Assembly: GCA_036782775.1 (NCBI GenBank)
Contig: DAIPYJ010000004.1
Coordinates: 1-64,000 of the forward strand
Source of the DNA: CF-13 sp036782775
GTDB taxonomy: Bacteria; Chloroflexota; Dormibacteria; CF-121
Direction of reading: 5' to 3'
DNA: 64,000 nucleotides
The stretch's first letter is position 1; the number at the start of each line of letters is the position of its first letter. Below the pieces are notes generated by a model, which saw only the letters and a list, made by a program, of their open reading frames with translations, did not search any database and was not told the DNA's origin. This document shows, piece after piece, positions 35,399-44,091 of this stretch. The translations under genes were made by a program, and so were the position numbers.

Positions 35399-36883
35399 TC
35401 ATTGTGCGAGCTGATAGATCCGGATCGGAGGGCCCGGCCTGACCCATCCGGCATAGCCCGCCAAGGGCACATAGTAGGTATCGATGGGGTCGAAGACGCT
35501 GCTGGGACAGCCGGTCGTCGGCGAGAAGCTGGCGACCAAGTGGGCTCGCGCCCTCAGCAGGCGTTCGAGCGGGCTCTCGACGCGACAGCCGGTGCCAGGC
35601 GTCTCGTAGCCGACGACAACGTATTGCACGCCCTGCGTGGTCAGGGGCGTGAGCGACGTCCATTGCAGGTCGTCCGAGGTCAGCTCCATGATGCGGTACT
35701 GCGTCTCGAGCCGGCTGTCGAGGAAGCTCGCGACGTATGGGTCGGTTGCCCCGTGGCTGTGCTCACCGCTGGCGATCATGGCCTGGTCGTGCGCTGGACC
35801 GGCCATGTAGGGGACGGCGGCTCGGCTCCCGGTCGGGACATGTTGCGCCAGCCAGTCGTAGGCCAGGGTGCGGGTGTCGGTCTGCTGGATGAGCAGGTCG
35901 TACTGCACGTCATGGGTAAGCGCGGGAATAGCGATGAGAATGAACGCGGCGCCGATTGCCAGCCAGCGGGTCTGCCCTGGTTTGGCGGCTTCGACGAGGT
36001 CTGCAACGACGCGTCCCCCGAGTAAGAGCACGGGTGGAATGAGCGGATCGGCATAGCGGAAGAAGACCGAGCCGCCCGCACCGATGAGCACGAAGTAGAC
36101 GGCGACGAAGACCAGGAGGATCCAATCGGCGGGCCGACGGCGATAGATGGCGTACGCAACGCCGATTAGGGCAATGATGAAGAGCGCGGGATCGAGACCT
36201 GACCAGAGCGCGCGGCTGAGCTCGACCCAGCCGATCGACGGCGCCGTCGACTTCGCCAGATGCTGAAAGATGTAGCCGATTCCGTGCTGGGTCGTGCCCG
36301 GGTCGAAGAGCAGGAACGGTGAGGTCACCAGCAAGGTCGCGACACCGATCAGCGCGATGATCGCTAGGCGCCGAACCACGATTGCGAACGGTGTCTCGTG
36401 CAAGCGTGCCCCGAGCACCTGGGCAGCAACCATCCCCGAGATCAGCAGGCCGCCGTTGTACTTGAGGCTGGCGGCGATGCCGAGGATCACGCCGTTCAGG
36501 AGCAGCGGACGCATGCCGCGTAGCGTCATCGTGCGGTAGGCGACGTAGAGGCCGGTGATGACGGCGAGGCTGAGGGGGACATCCAGGGTGGCGAAGTGGC
36601 TATCGCGAACCTGGAGAAACGCAACGGCGACGCCGACGGCGCCAAACAGACCGGCCAGGCTGCCGTAGGCACGACGCCCGAATTCGAAAACGACCAGGAC
36701 GATGAGACTGCCGAGAATCGCGTCAAGGGCGCGCACGCCCAGGTAGCCGGACGCTTGATCCGAGACGAGGCCCACGAGATGAAACGGCGCGAGCCACGCC
36801 GCCGACAGATAGAAGTAAAGGTGTGGCCAGTCGGCGAAGTGCGGGTTGAGGATGCCGTGCAGAATTCCCATGGCGCGGCCCAC
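35399..36883 (-). CDS. GT39/ArnT-like membrane glycosyltransferase, N-terminus extends upstream of first standard start
   Basis: 494 aa from the GTG at 36883, with about ten TM helices (e.g. IIALIGVATLLVTSPFLLF). It is a GT-C mannosyl-type transferase using lipid-linked sugar. The N-terminal family block lies before that GTG: GLRLWGINFGLPALYRPDED, in frame, contains the Asp-Glu of the first extracytoplasmic loop that is catalytic in PMT/ArnT enzymes. The frame runs back to the trxB stop (about 36,999) with no ATG, GTG or TTG, so the real start is probably near-cognate or altered by an error. It adds sugar to a surface protein or lipid. Confidence 0.82.
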   Translation of the reverse strand: MGRAMGILHGILNPHFADWPHLYFYLSAAWLAPFHLVGLVSDQASGYLGVRALDAILGSLIVLVVFEFGRRAYGSLAGLFGAVGVAVAFLQVRDSHFATLDVPLSLAVITGLYVAYRTMTLRGMRPLLLNGVILGIAASLKYNGGLLISGMVAAQVLGARLHETPFAIVVRRLAIIALIGVATLLVTSPFLLFDPGTTQHGIGYIFQHLAKSTAPSIGWVELSRALWSGLDPALFIIALIGVAYAIYRRRPADWILLVFVAVYFVLIGAGGSVFFRYADPLIPPVLLLGGRVVADLVEAAKPGQTRWLAIGAAFILIAIPALTHDVQYDLLIQQTDTRTLAYDWLAQHVPTGSRAAVPYMAGPAHDQAMIASGEHSHGATDPYVASFLDSRLETQYRIMELTSDDLQWTSLTPLTTQGVQYVVVGYETPGTGCRVESPLERLLRARAHLVASFSPTTGCPSSVFDPIDTYYVPLAGYAGWVRPGPPIRIYQLAQ

Positions 36884-36998
36884 GGTGACGTCCTCATCGG
36901 GACGGTAAAGCGCGGGCAGCCCGAAGTTGATGCCCCACAGCCGCAGGCCTAGCGCCGCGAGGAAAACGACACCGATCGCCGCCCGGAGGCGGCCCCGT

Positions 36999-37997
36999 TT
37001 ACCCGCCGACGAGGTCGGGACGGGTTGGACCGTAGAGATCGACCGGGACCGGCGTAGGCTCGTGCTTCCGGGCTTCCAATTTCTTCACCGCGTCGATCGC
37101 TGCCGTGGTCGCATCGCCGACGGCGGTGGTGATCTGCCGCGTCAGCTGGGCACGAACGTCACCAGCGGCGTACAGCCCGGGGAGGCTGGTCTGCATCGTC
37201 GAATCCGTGACGAGGAAGCCTTGCGGGTCGTGCTCGAGGTGGTCGTGATGATCGAAGAACTGGACGTTCGGCTGGAAGCCGATGAAGACAAAGACCCCCG
37301 TCACCTTGAGGGTCCGGGTCGCGCCCGAGGTCACATCCTTGAGGACGATCTCCTGCACCTGCTCGTCTTGCCCGCGAATCTCGGTCACGACCGTGTTCAG
37401 AATCAGCTCGACCTTGGGATTGTTCTTCGCCGCCTCCACCAGGATCGCCTGGGCGCGGAACTCGTTTCGTCGATGGATAAGGTAGACCTTCTTCGCGTAG
37501 CGGGTGAGGAAGACGCCCTCTTCCAGTGCGGCATCACCACCGCCGATGACCGCGACCTCTTCTTCCTTGAAGAAAGCGCCGTCGCAGACCGCGCATTGCG
37601 AGACGCCACGGCCCTGGTACTCCTTCTCGCCCGGGATGCCGAGCTTCTTCGGCTCGCCGCCGGCGGTGAGAATGACGTAGTCGGCGAGGTAGGAACCATC
37701 GTCGGTTTGAATCAGCTTGCGGGACCCTTCCCGCCGGATGGCGGTCACGTTCGCCGTTTGTAGCGAGACACCGAACTTTTCCGCCTGGTCGGCCATGCGC
37801 TGCGCCAGCTCCGGGCCGGTGATGTGGTCGAAACCGGGGTAGTCCTCGATCGCCTCGGTGTTGAGCAACTGGCCGCCCGGGGCGCCGCGCTCGAGCAGAA
37901 CGGTTTTGACCCGCGCCCGGCCGGCGTAAAGAGCGGCGGTGAGGCCGGCGGGGCCACCGCCGACGATCGCAATGTCGTAGTGCCGATCGTTATCCAT
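36999..37997 (-). CDS. trxB: Thioredoxin-disulfide reductase
   Basis: 332 aa flavoprotein that uses NADPH to reduce thioredoxin. FAD site IAIVGGGPAGLTAALYAGRA, redox-active C135-A-V-C138 (SQCAVCDGAFF), NADPH site VAVIGGGDAALEEG, and final FAD motif GLYAAGDVR. I prefer ATG 37997 (MDNDRHYDIAIVGG), close to the usual length; ATG 38036 would add 13 residues. It is divergent from an ECF sigma operon with an Fe-S protein, which suggests redox regulation. The C-terminal tail runs to the GT39 gene with no gap. Confidence 0.93.
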   Translation of the reverse strand: MDNDRHYDIAIVGGGPAGLTAALYAGRARVKTVLLERGAPGGQLLNTEAIEDYPGFDHITGPELAQRMADQAEKFGVSLQTANVTAIRREGSRKLIQTDDGSYLADYVILTAGGEPKKLGIPGEKEYQGRGVSQCAVCDGAFFKEEEVAVIGGGDAALEEGVFLTRYAKKVYLIHRRNEFRAQAILVEAAKNNPKVELILNTVVTEIRGQDEQVQEIVLKDVTSGATRTLKVTGVFVFIGFQPNVQFFDHHDHLEHDPQGFLVTDSTMQTSLPGLYAAGDVRAQLTRQITTAVGDATTAAIDAVKKLEARKHEPTPVPVDLYGPTRPDLVGG

Positions 37998-38104
37998 TCC
38001 TGGCGAAGCTCCCATAGTATCCAAGGCCGTCTCCATAGGAAGTATTCCCAGCCTTAAACCCCGCTACCCCCCGTAACCCAGCCGGGTATATAACAGCGGA
38101 AGCG

Positions 38105-38665
38105 ATGCGCGAGGACCCTTCGACGATCGGCCCCTCGGTCGCTTCCGGGAGAGTCGTTCCGCTTCGTCCGCCGCAGGAGAGCCAGGACCAGGACCACCTG
38201 ACCTGGGCGTACCAGACGCATGTCACAGCCATCTACCAGTACATCTACAGCCGAGTCGGCAACCGCCCGGACACCGAGGACCTCACGGCGCAGGTCTTCA
38301 CCAAGGCGATCAACGGCATGCGAAGCGACGTCTCGGTCCCAGAGCTCCGCAGTTGGCTCTACCGGGTGGCGCAGACGACCCTCGCCGATCATTGGCGGCA
38401 GTACTATGCGGAAGATCTTTCCGAGCTGGAGGACGATGTCACCAGGCCGGCCGCGCCTCGTGAGAATCCGGAAGCCGTGCAGCGGGTCGATGCACTGATG
38501 GCCACGCTTCCCGAGAGCTACCGGCGCGTCCTCGAGCTGCGCTTCCTCAAGGGATACTCCGTACGGGAGACCGCCCAGGAATTGGACCTCACTGAAACCA
38601 ACGTCAAGGTGCTGCAGTTTCGCGCCCTGAACCGCGCCGGCCGTGAACGAGGGAGGACGTCATGA
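38105..38665 (+). CDS. ECF RNA polymerase sigma factor
   Basis: 186 aa. Region 2 is YQTHVTAIYQYIYSRVGNRP then DTEDLTAQVFTKAI, and region 4 is LPESYRRVLELRFLKGYSVR followed by ETAQELDLTETNVKVLQFRA. A 30-residue N-terminal extension precedes it. TATAAC at 38089-38094 is the only promoter-like element close upstream. The stop overlaps the Rieske gene as ATGA, the usual sigma/anti-sigma coupling. Likely redox or envelope responsive, inferred from partners. Confidence 0.93.
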   Translation: MREDPSTIGPSVASGRVVPLRPPQESQDQDHLTWAYQTHVTAIYQYIYSRVGNRPDTEDLTAQVFTKAINGMRSDVSVPELRSWLYRVAQTTLADHWRQYYAEDLSELEDDVTRPAAPRENPEAVQRVDALMATLPESYRRVLELRFLKGYSVRETAQELDLTETNVKVLQFRALNRAGRERGRTS

Positions 38666-39348
38666 ACGACGATCCGGAAAAGCTCGACCAGTACGTCGAA
38701 GACCTGCTACAGGACCGCAAGCCTGAGCGGACGCCGCTGCCAGACGAAGACGCGCTACGTGCGCGCCAGACGGCGGCCATGCTGCGCGCCGCTAAGCCGG
38801 GCGCCGGCCTGCCTTCGAAGGAGTTCCTCGAGCGGATGCAGGCGTCGATCCCCGAATGGATCAGCGAGCAGTCGCCGCCTCGGCAGGTCGTCTCGCGTCC
38901 AAGCCGCCGCTCCCTACTGCTGAGCGGGGCGGCAGGTCTCGCGGCGGGCATCGCCGCCACGATTGGCGTAGATCGGCTGATACAGGAGCCATCCAAGCTC
39001 AGCAGCACGGCCCTGGTCCAGACCAGCGGGAACTGGAAAGGATCGTGGCAACCGGTCAAGGCGCTGGCCGACCTGCCGGACGGGACGCCGATCGCGTTTC
39101 GAACGGGAGCAATCGAGGGCTTCTTGATTCGCAATGGTGATTCTGTGAAAGGCATCTCGGCGGTCTGCACCCACATGGGTTGCATCCTCAACTTCAGCAA
39201 GTTCCGCAATCAGTTCGAGTGTCCGTGCCACGGCGCAACCTTTGCAACGGACGGCCAGCCAAGCAATGAGTACAGCGCGCCGCTGCCGGCCTTGCCGCCG
39301 CTTCAGGTTCGAGTGCAGGACGGCCAGGTCGAGGTCTTCGCCGTCTAA
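38662..39348 (+). CDS. Rieske 2Fe-2S protein with anti-sigma-like N-terminal region
   Basis: 228 aa. The first 70 residues are soluble, acidic and helical (DDPEKLDQYVEDLLQDRKPE), in the position of an anti-sigma domain. A twin-Arg-like SRRSLLLSGAAGLAAGIAAT segment (about residues 81-100) is a TM anchor or Tat signal. The C-terminal Rieske domain has both cluster motifs: C169-T-H171-M-G-C174 and C187-P-C189-H190. The cluster would sit outside the membrane. Coupling to the sigma gene by ATGA suggests it senses redox or respiratory state for the sigma factor. It could instead be a simple electron carrier. Confidence 0.85.
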   Translation: MNDDPEKLDQYVEDLLQDRKPERTPLPDEDALRARQTAAMLRAAKPGAGLPSKEFLERMQASIPEWISEQSPPRQVVSRPSRRSLLLSGAAGLAAGIAATIGVDRLIQEPSKLSSTALVQTSGNWKGSWQPVKALADLPDGTPIAFRTGAIEGFLIRNGDSVKGISAVCTHMGCILNFSKFRNQFECPCHGATFATDGQPSNEYSAPLPALPPLQVRVQDGQVEVFAV

Positions 39349-39374
39349 GTAACCGCAGCCCGTAGGAGATCGTG

Positions 39375-39905
39375 ATGAGATTTCCAAGCGGCGAATCGAT
39401 GCCGAGGCTCCTTGAAAACCTGCGCAACGGCGTGCTCGGGGTCGGCACCCTGCTGATGCTCGCCAGCTGCGGCGGTCAGGCCGCAGGCCCGGCCGCGAGC
39501 GCCTCGGCGACTCCATCGCCAACCGCGGCGGCGACGCCGTCCCCGACGCCGACCGCCACAGCCTCGGCAGCGGCACCTGTCGTGATGGCGCAGCAGATGG
39601 GCACGATGGGTATGCTGCTGGTTGCCGCGTCCAACGGTCACACGCTCTATACCTTCAACAGCGACAGTCCGGGCGTTAGCCGCTGCAGCGGGCAGTGCCT
39701 CACCATCTGGCCGGCGTTGACGGTCCCGGCCGGGCAGACACCGACAGGCGGAGCCGGCGTCACGGGACCGCTCGCGACCATCACGCGGGACGACGGCTCG
39801 TTGCAGGTCACCTACAAAGGTCTACCGCTCTACTTCTTTCACAACGACAGCGCCGCGGGGCAAACCAAAGGCAACTACAGCGGCTGGAGCCTCGTCCATC
39901 CCTAG
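39375..39905 (+). CDS. COG4315-type lipoprotein (secreted repeat of unknown function)
   Basis: 176 aa. Signal peptide with lipobox LMLASC, an Ala/Thr/Pro-rich spacer, then two copies of the YxFxxD-type repeat: GHTLYTFNSDSPGVSRCSGQ with Cys pair and WPAL, and GLPLYFFHNDSAAGQTKGN with W at the end. Known only as a predicted lipoprotein. GGAG 6 nt upstream supports ATG 39375 over GTG 39372. Third gene of the sigma-Rieske operon, 24 bp behind, so perhaps a redox partner or target on the cell surface. Confidence 0.85.
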   Translation: MRFPSGESMPRLLENLRNGVLGVGTLLMLASCGGQAAGPAASASATPSPTAAATPSPTPTATASAAAPVVMAQQMGTMGMLLVAASNGHTLYTFNSDSPGVSRCSGQCLTIWPALTVPAGQTPTGGAGVTGPLATITRDDGSLQVTYKGLPLYFFHNDSAAGQTKGNYSGWSLVHP

Positions 39906-39922
39906 TTCATGCGGATGACGCG

Positions 39923-41497
39923 TTACTGACGGACGATCGCCGGGACCTTTCCTCGTAGAACGAATTTCTGAATCTTGCCGGTCGCCGTCTTGGGCAGCTC
40001 GTCCACGAAGGTGAACGATTGCGGCACCTTGAAGTGGGCAAGCCGCTCGCGGGCAAACTGCCGCAACTCGTCTTCGCTGGTGTGCTGACCCGCTTTGAGT
40101 ACCACGAAGGCGCAGGGTGCCTCACCCCATTTTTCATGCGGCAGGCCGACGACCGCGACCTCCTGGACCGCGGGATGCCGCAGTAAGCAGCCCTCCACTT
40201 CGATGCTCGAGATGTTCTCGCCGCCGCTGATGATCACGTCCTTGATGCGGTCGCGAATCTCGACGTAGCCATCCGAATGCACCACGGCCGCATCACCGCT
40301 GTGAAACCAGCCGTCCTTGATCGCCTTGGCCGTCGCCTCCGGATCGTTGTAGTAGCCCTTGAGGACGACGTTGCCGCGGACGACGATCTCGCCGATGCTC
40401 TCGCCGTCGTGCGGCACTTCCTCTCCGGTCTCAGTGTCCACGACGAGGAGTTCGCCCGAGGTGATCAGCTCGACGCCCTGGCGCGCCTTGATGGTAGCGC
40501 GCTCCTCAGGAGAAAGCGAGGCGTGCTCCGGGATGGGGTCGCATACCGTAATGAACGGCGAGGTTTCCGTCAGGCCGTAGACCTGCGTGACCTCCCAGCC
40601 CAGTTCGCCTTCGAGCCGCTGGATGGTGGCGGCGGCCGGCGGCGCGCCGGCAGTCACGACATGCACGCCGCGCGGGACGTCTCTGCGCGCCTCGGCAGGT
40701 GCATTGGCGAGACCGATGAGGACGGTGGGCGCGGCGCACAGCCAGCTGACCCTTTCCTCACGGATCAGTCGAAACACGGCGGCCGGATCGAACTTCGGCA
40801 GACAGATATGCGTTGCGCCGACGGCAGTCACCACCCAGACGAAGGTCCAGCCGTTTGCGTGGAACATCGGCAGCGTCCACAGATAACGATCGCCGACGCC
40901 AAGGTGCAAGTGGATCAGCGTGCCGACCACGTTCATGTAGGCGTTGCGATGCGTGATCATCACGCCCTTGGGCCGGGCCGTGGTACCGCTGGTGTAATTG
41001 ATCGTCAGCAGGTCGAGCTCGTCGATTTCCGGCCGGCGCACGTCCGGGGCCTGCGCAGTCAGCATCGTTTCGTAATCGAGCCAGCCATCACGCCGGCCGG
41101 TCAGCGCGACGAAATGCTTCACCCCCGGAATCCGGTCGCGCACGCCATCGACGGCATCGAAGTATTCCGCGCAGGCGCACACGACGGTCGCGCCCGAGTG
41201 CTCGATGATGTAGGCGAAGTCGTCGGCCGTCAGGCGGAAGTTGATCGGCACCAGGACGGCGCCGATCTGCGGGACCGCATAGAACGACTCCAGCTGTTGG
41301 TGCACATTGGGCGCGATGTAGGCGACGCGATCGCCCTGCCGGACACCGAGGCGCTGAAGCGCGGTCGACCACCGATCGCAGCGGTCGAAAAACTGCTCGT
41401 AGGTGAGGCGAAGCTCGCCGTCGACGACGGCCTCCCGTTGGGGGTGTAGCCGCCGCGTCCGTCGCATGAATTCGAGCGGGGTCAGTGGCGTCTCCAT
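39923..41497 (-). CDS. AMP-dependent acyl-CoA synthetase / ligase
   Basis: 524 aa ANL-superfamily enzyme activating a carboxylic acid with ATP and CoA. AMP-binding motif NYTSGTTARPKGVM (about residue 165), core YGLTETSPFI, ADGYVEIRDRIKDVIISGG-like hinge (SDGYVEIRDRIKDVIISGGE in part) and the C-terminal catalytic Lys in PKTATGKIQKF. Similar to medium/long-chain fatty-acid or dicarboxylate ligases; chain length cannot be read. A single gene divergent from dxs. Confidence 0.92.
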   Translation of the reverse strand: METPLTPLEFMRRTRRLHPQREAVVDGELRLTYEQFFDRCDRWSTALQRLGVRQGDRVAYIAPNVHQQLESFYAVPQIGAVLVPINFRLTADDFAYIIEHSGATVVCACAEYFDAVDGVRDRIPGVKHFVALTGRRDGWLDYETMLTAQAPDVRRPEIDELDLLTINYTSGTTARPKGVMITHRNAYMNVVGTLIHLHLGVGDRYLWTLPMFHANGWTFVWVVTAVGATHICLPKFDPAAVFRLIREERVSWLCAAPTVLIGLANAPAEARRDVPRGVHVVTAGAPPAAATIQRLEGELGWEVTQVYGLTETSPFITVCDPIPEHASLSPEERATIKARQGVELITSGELLVVDTETGEEVPHDGESIGEIVVRGNVVLKGYYNDPEATAKAIKDGWFHSGDAAVVHSDGYVEIRDRIKDVIISGGENISSIEVEGCLLRHPAVQEVAVVGLPHEKWGEAPCAFVVLKAGQHTSEDELRQFARERLAHFKVPQSFTFVDELPKTATGKIQKFVLRGKVPAIVRQ

Positions 41498-41626
41498 AAG
41501 GCAATCTCCTCCTCTTCCCGAGTGTAGATCGGTGCCGCGCCAGCGGCAAGGGTGAAACCAACCGCCCCCCTCATCCGTTTCTCATCGCGTCCGGGGATAC
41601 CGACCGGTAGACTCGGAACCGGCAGG

Positions 41627-43546
41627 ATGGATCAGCTTCCCAGCACGCCCTTACTCGACCAGATCAAGACTCCGGCTGATCTGCGCGCCCTCGATGACGC
41701 GCAGCTGCATGCGCTCGCCGACGAGATTCGCCAGTTCCTGGTGGCGACCGTCTCCAAGACCGGCGGCCATCTCGGTCCGAACCTGGGCGTGGTCGAGCTA
41801 ACCCTCGCGCTCCATCGCGTTTTCGACAGCCCTCGCGACCGCATCCTCTGGGACACCGGCCACCAGGCCTACGTCCACAAGCTGCTGACCCGGCCGCGGG
41901 ACGGCTTCGCGCGGCTCCGCAAGCTGGGCGGCATGAGCGGCTACCCCAACCGCACCGAGAGCGCCCACGACTTCATCGAGAACAGCCATGCCTCCACCGG
42001 GCTCAGCTATGCCGCGGGCATGGGTGAGGCCTTGCAGCGCCAGGGCGACGGCGGCCGGGTGGTGGTCGTCGTCGGCGACGGCGCGCTGACCGGCGGCATG
42101 GCGTACGAGGCGCTCAACAACATCGGGCATCGTAAGAGCCCGGTGATCATCGTGGTCAATGACAACGGCCGCTCTTACGCGCCGACAATCGGTGGCCTGG
42201 CACAGCACCTGGCCCAGCAGCTCACAGTTCTCAACCCCAGCTACCACCGCACGAAGAGCAGGGTGGACCGGGTGCTGCGCACCGTGCCGGCCGGTGACAA
42301 GGCCGCCGAGGCTGTTCGCCGGGTCAAGGAAGGCCTCAAGGAGCTGGTTTCCCCGCGAACGTTCTTCGAGTATCTCGGCATCAAGTACTCCGGCCCGATC
42401 GACGGCCACAAGATCGAGGATGTCGAGCGGACGCTGGCCCAGGTCAGCCGGCTCGGCGGACCGGTCGTGGTGCACGTCATCACCAGCAAAGGCCACGGCT
42501 ACGGCCCCGCCGAGGCGGATGAGATCGATCACCTGCATGGCGTCAGCGCCTTCGACGTGCTCACCGCCCAGCCGCTCAGCCGCAAGCGATCCTATACCGA
42601 TGTCTTTGGCGAAGCGCTGGTTGAAGAGGCCGAGCGCGATCCGCGAATCGTCGCCATCACGGCAGCGATGGGCAGCAGCGCCGGCCTGACGGAGTTTGCC
42701 GAACGGTTCCCCGACCGCTTCTACGACGTCGGCATCGCCGAGCAACATGCCGTCACGTTTGCCGCGGGCCTGGCGATGGCAGGACTGCGGCCGGTGGTCG
42801 TCATCTATTCGACCTTTCTGCAGCGCGCGCTCGACCAGGTGATGATGGACGTCTGCCTGCACCGGCTGCCGGTCACCTTCGTGCTCGACCGGGCCGGGAT
42901 CACCGGCGACGACGGTCCCTCACACCACGGCATTTTCGATCTCACGTTTCTGCGCGCCATGCCCGGCCTGACGCTGGCGGCGGCGAGCGGTCCTCAGGAG
43001 TTGCGCGATCTGCTCCACACGGCGGTCGCCCGCGAGGAGGAAGGGCCGTTCGCGATCCGCTTTCCCAAGGGAGCCGCACCGGAAATCGAGCCGCAGCCGA
43101 TCCAGGTGTTGCCGACAGGGGAATGGCAGGTGATGCGGCAGGGAAGCGCCGGGCTGCTGCTGGCGACCGGGAAGATGGTCGCGGTCGCGACCGAAGCCGC
43201 GGCGCTGCTCGATGGCGACGGTCTGCCATTGACGGTGGTCAACGCGCGCTATGTCAAGCCGCTCGACCCACGGCTCGAAAGCTGGGCACGACGGCATCCG
43301 GCCGTCTTGACCCTCGAGGACAACGTGATGACCGGCGGCTTCGGCTCATCGGTGACCGAGGTCCTGGCGCCGCTCGCGATCCCCGTCACCGTCATCGGCC
43401 TCCCCGACGCCTTCATCGAACAGGGGACGCAGATCGAACTGCTCAAGCAACTCGAGCTCGATCCGCCCGGGGTGGCGGCCCGGATTCGGCGCGTGTTGAC
43501 CAGCCCGGAAACGCTCGCGGCTTCGGCACGCCAGCCGGGCAGCTGA
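41627..43546 (+). CDS. dxs: 1-deoxy-D-xylulose-5-phosphate synthase
   Basis: 639 aa thiamine-diphosphate enzyme, first step of the MEP isoprenoid pathway. It condenses pyruvate with glyceraldehyde-3-phosphate. HLGPNLGVVELTLALHRVFD and GHQAYVHKLLTRP in the N-domain, ThDP/Mg site VGDGALTGGMAYEALNN (about residue 151), Pyr-domain AEQHAVTFAAGLAM and DRAGITGDDGPSHHG, and the transketolase C-domain. ATG 41627 is chosen because the family N-terminus follows at once; an upstream frame to 41552 is not conserved. TAGACT lies 13 nt before it. The stop overlaps the DinB gene start (TGATG). Confidence 0.95.
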   Translation: MDQLPSTPLLDQIKTPADLRALDDAQLHALADEIRQFLVATVSKTGGHLGPNLGVVELTLALHRVFDSPRDRILWDTGHQAYVHKLLTRPRDGFARLRKLGGMSGYPNRTESAHDFIENSHASTGLSYAAGMGEALQRQGDGGRVVVVVGDGALTGGMAYEALNNIGHRKSPVIIVVNDNGRSYAPTIGGLAQHLAQQLTVLNPSYHRTKSRVDRVLRTVPAGDKAAEAVRRVKEGLKELVSPRTFFEYLGIKYSGPIDGHKIEDVERTLAQVSRLGGPVVVHVITSKGHGYGPAEADEIDHLHGVSAFDVLTAQPLSRKRSYTDVFGEALVEEAERDPRIVAITAAMGSSAGLTEFAERFPDRFYDVGIAEQHAVTFAAGLAMAGLRPVVVIYSTFLQRALDQVMMDVCLHRLPVTFVLDRAGITGDDGPSHHGIFDLTFLRAMPGLTLAAASGPQELRDLLHTAVAREEEGPFAIRFPKGAAPEIEPQPIQVLPTGEWQVMRQGSAGLLLATGKMVAVATEAAALLDGDGLPLTVVNARYVKPLDPRLESWARRHPAVLTLEDNVMTGGFGSSVTEVLAPLAIPVTVIGLPDAFIEQGTQIELLKQLELDPPGVAARIRRVLTSPETLAASARQPGS

Positions 43547-44091
43547 TGCCGGTCCGCCCGTCACCCGATCCGGTCGCCGAGGCGTCCGCCTATCAGCAAA
43601 TGCTGCTGAGCCTGCTGGGAAACGATGACCCAGCCGAGGTGCAGACGCAGACGGTGTCTCGGGTGCGAGAAATGATCGACGAGGCGGGTGATGATTTGCG
43701 CCGGCGGCCAGGGGCGGACGAATGGTCGGTGCTCGAGCTCGTCGGACATCTGGTCGACGCCGAGCTGGTCGGCGCCGCCCGTTATCGCTGGATGCTGAGC
43801 CAGAACGCGCCGGAGCTGATCGGCTATGACCAGGACCAATGGGTCACGCGGCTGCGGCACAACGAGGACTTGCCCGATGACTTGATCGCGCTGTTCAGTG
43901 CCTTGCGACAGGCCGACGTTGCGCTCTGGCGGCGGAGCTCAGCGACAGAGCGCCAGCGGGTTGGGATGCATGCCGAACGCGGTCCGGAGAGCTTCGACTT
44001 GCTCTTCCGCATGCTGGCCGGCCACGACCGATTCCATCTCAATCAGATGCGCTCGACACTCGACCAGCTGCGCAAAACTGCGAACGCCTAG
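43546..44091 (+). CDS. DinB-family protein
   Basis: 181 aa four-helix-bundle protein. The metal-binding pattern is visible as His in LVGHLVDAELVGAARYRWML and HDRFHLNQMRSTL near the C-terminus. Function is usually thiol-dependent detoxification or unknown. It starts one base into the dxs stop, so it is co-translated with dxs, and ends with a 4-bp convergent overlap with the histidine kinase gene. Confidence 0.82.
   Translation: MPVRPSPDPVAEASAYQQMLLSLLGNDDPAEVQTQTVSRVREMIDEAGDDLRRRPGADEWSVLELVGHLVDAELVGAARYRWMLSQNAPELIGYDQDQWVTRLRHNEDLPDDLIALFSALRQADVALWRRSSATERQRVGMHAERGPESFDLLFRMLAGHDRFHLNQMRSTLDQLRKTANA

Noticed and set aside
38089..38094. TATAAC as a certain sigma70 promoter of the ECF operon
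   Set aside because: No acceptable -35 at 16-18 bp; an autoregulated ECF-type promoter is also possible, so it is mentioned only within the gene entry.
39911..39922. Rho-independent terminator between the lipoprotein and the convergent ligase gene
   Set aside because: Only about 17 bp separate the genes and no stem followed by a T-run can be drawn.
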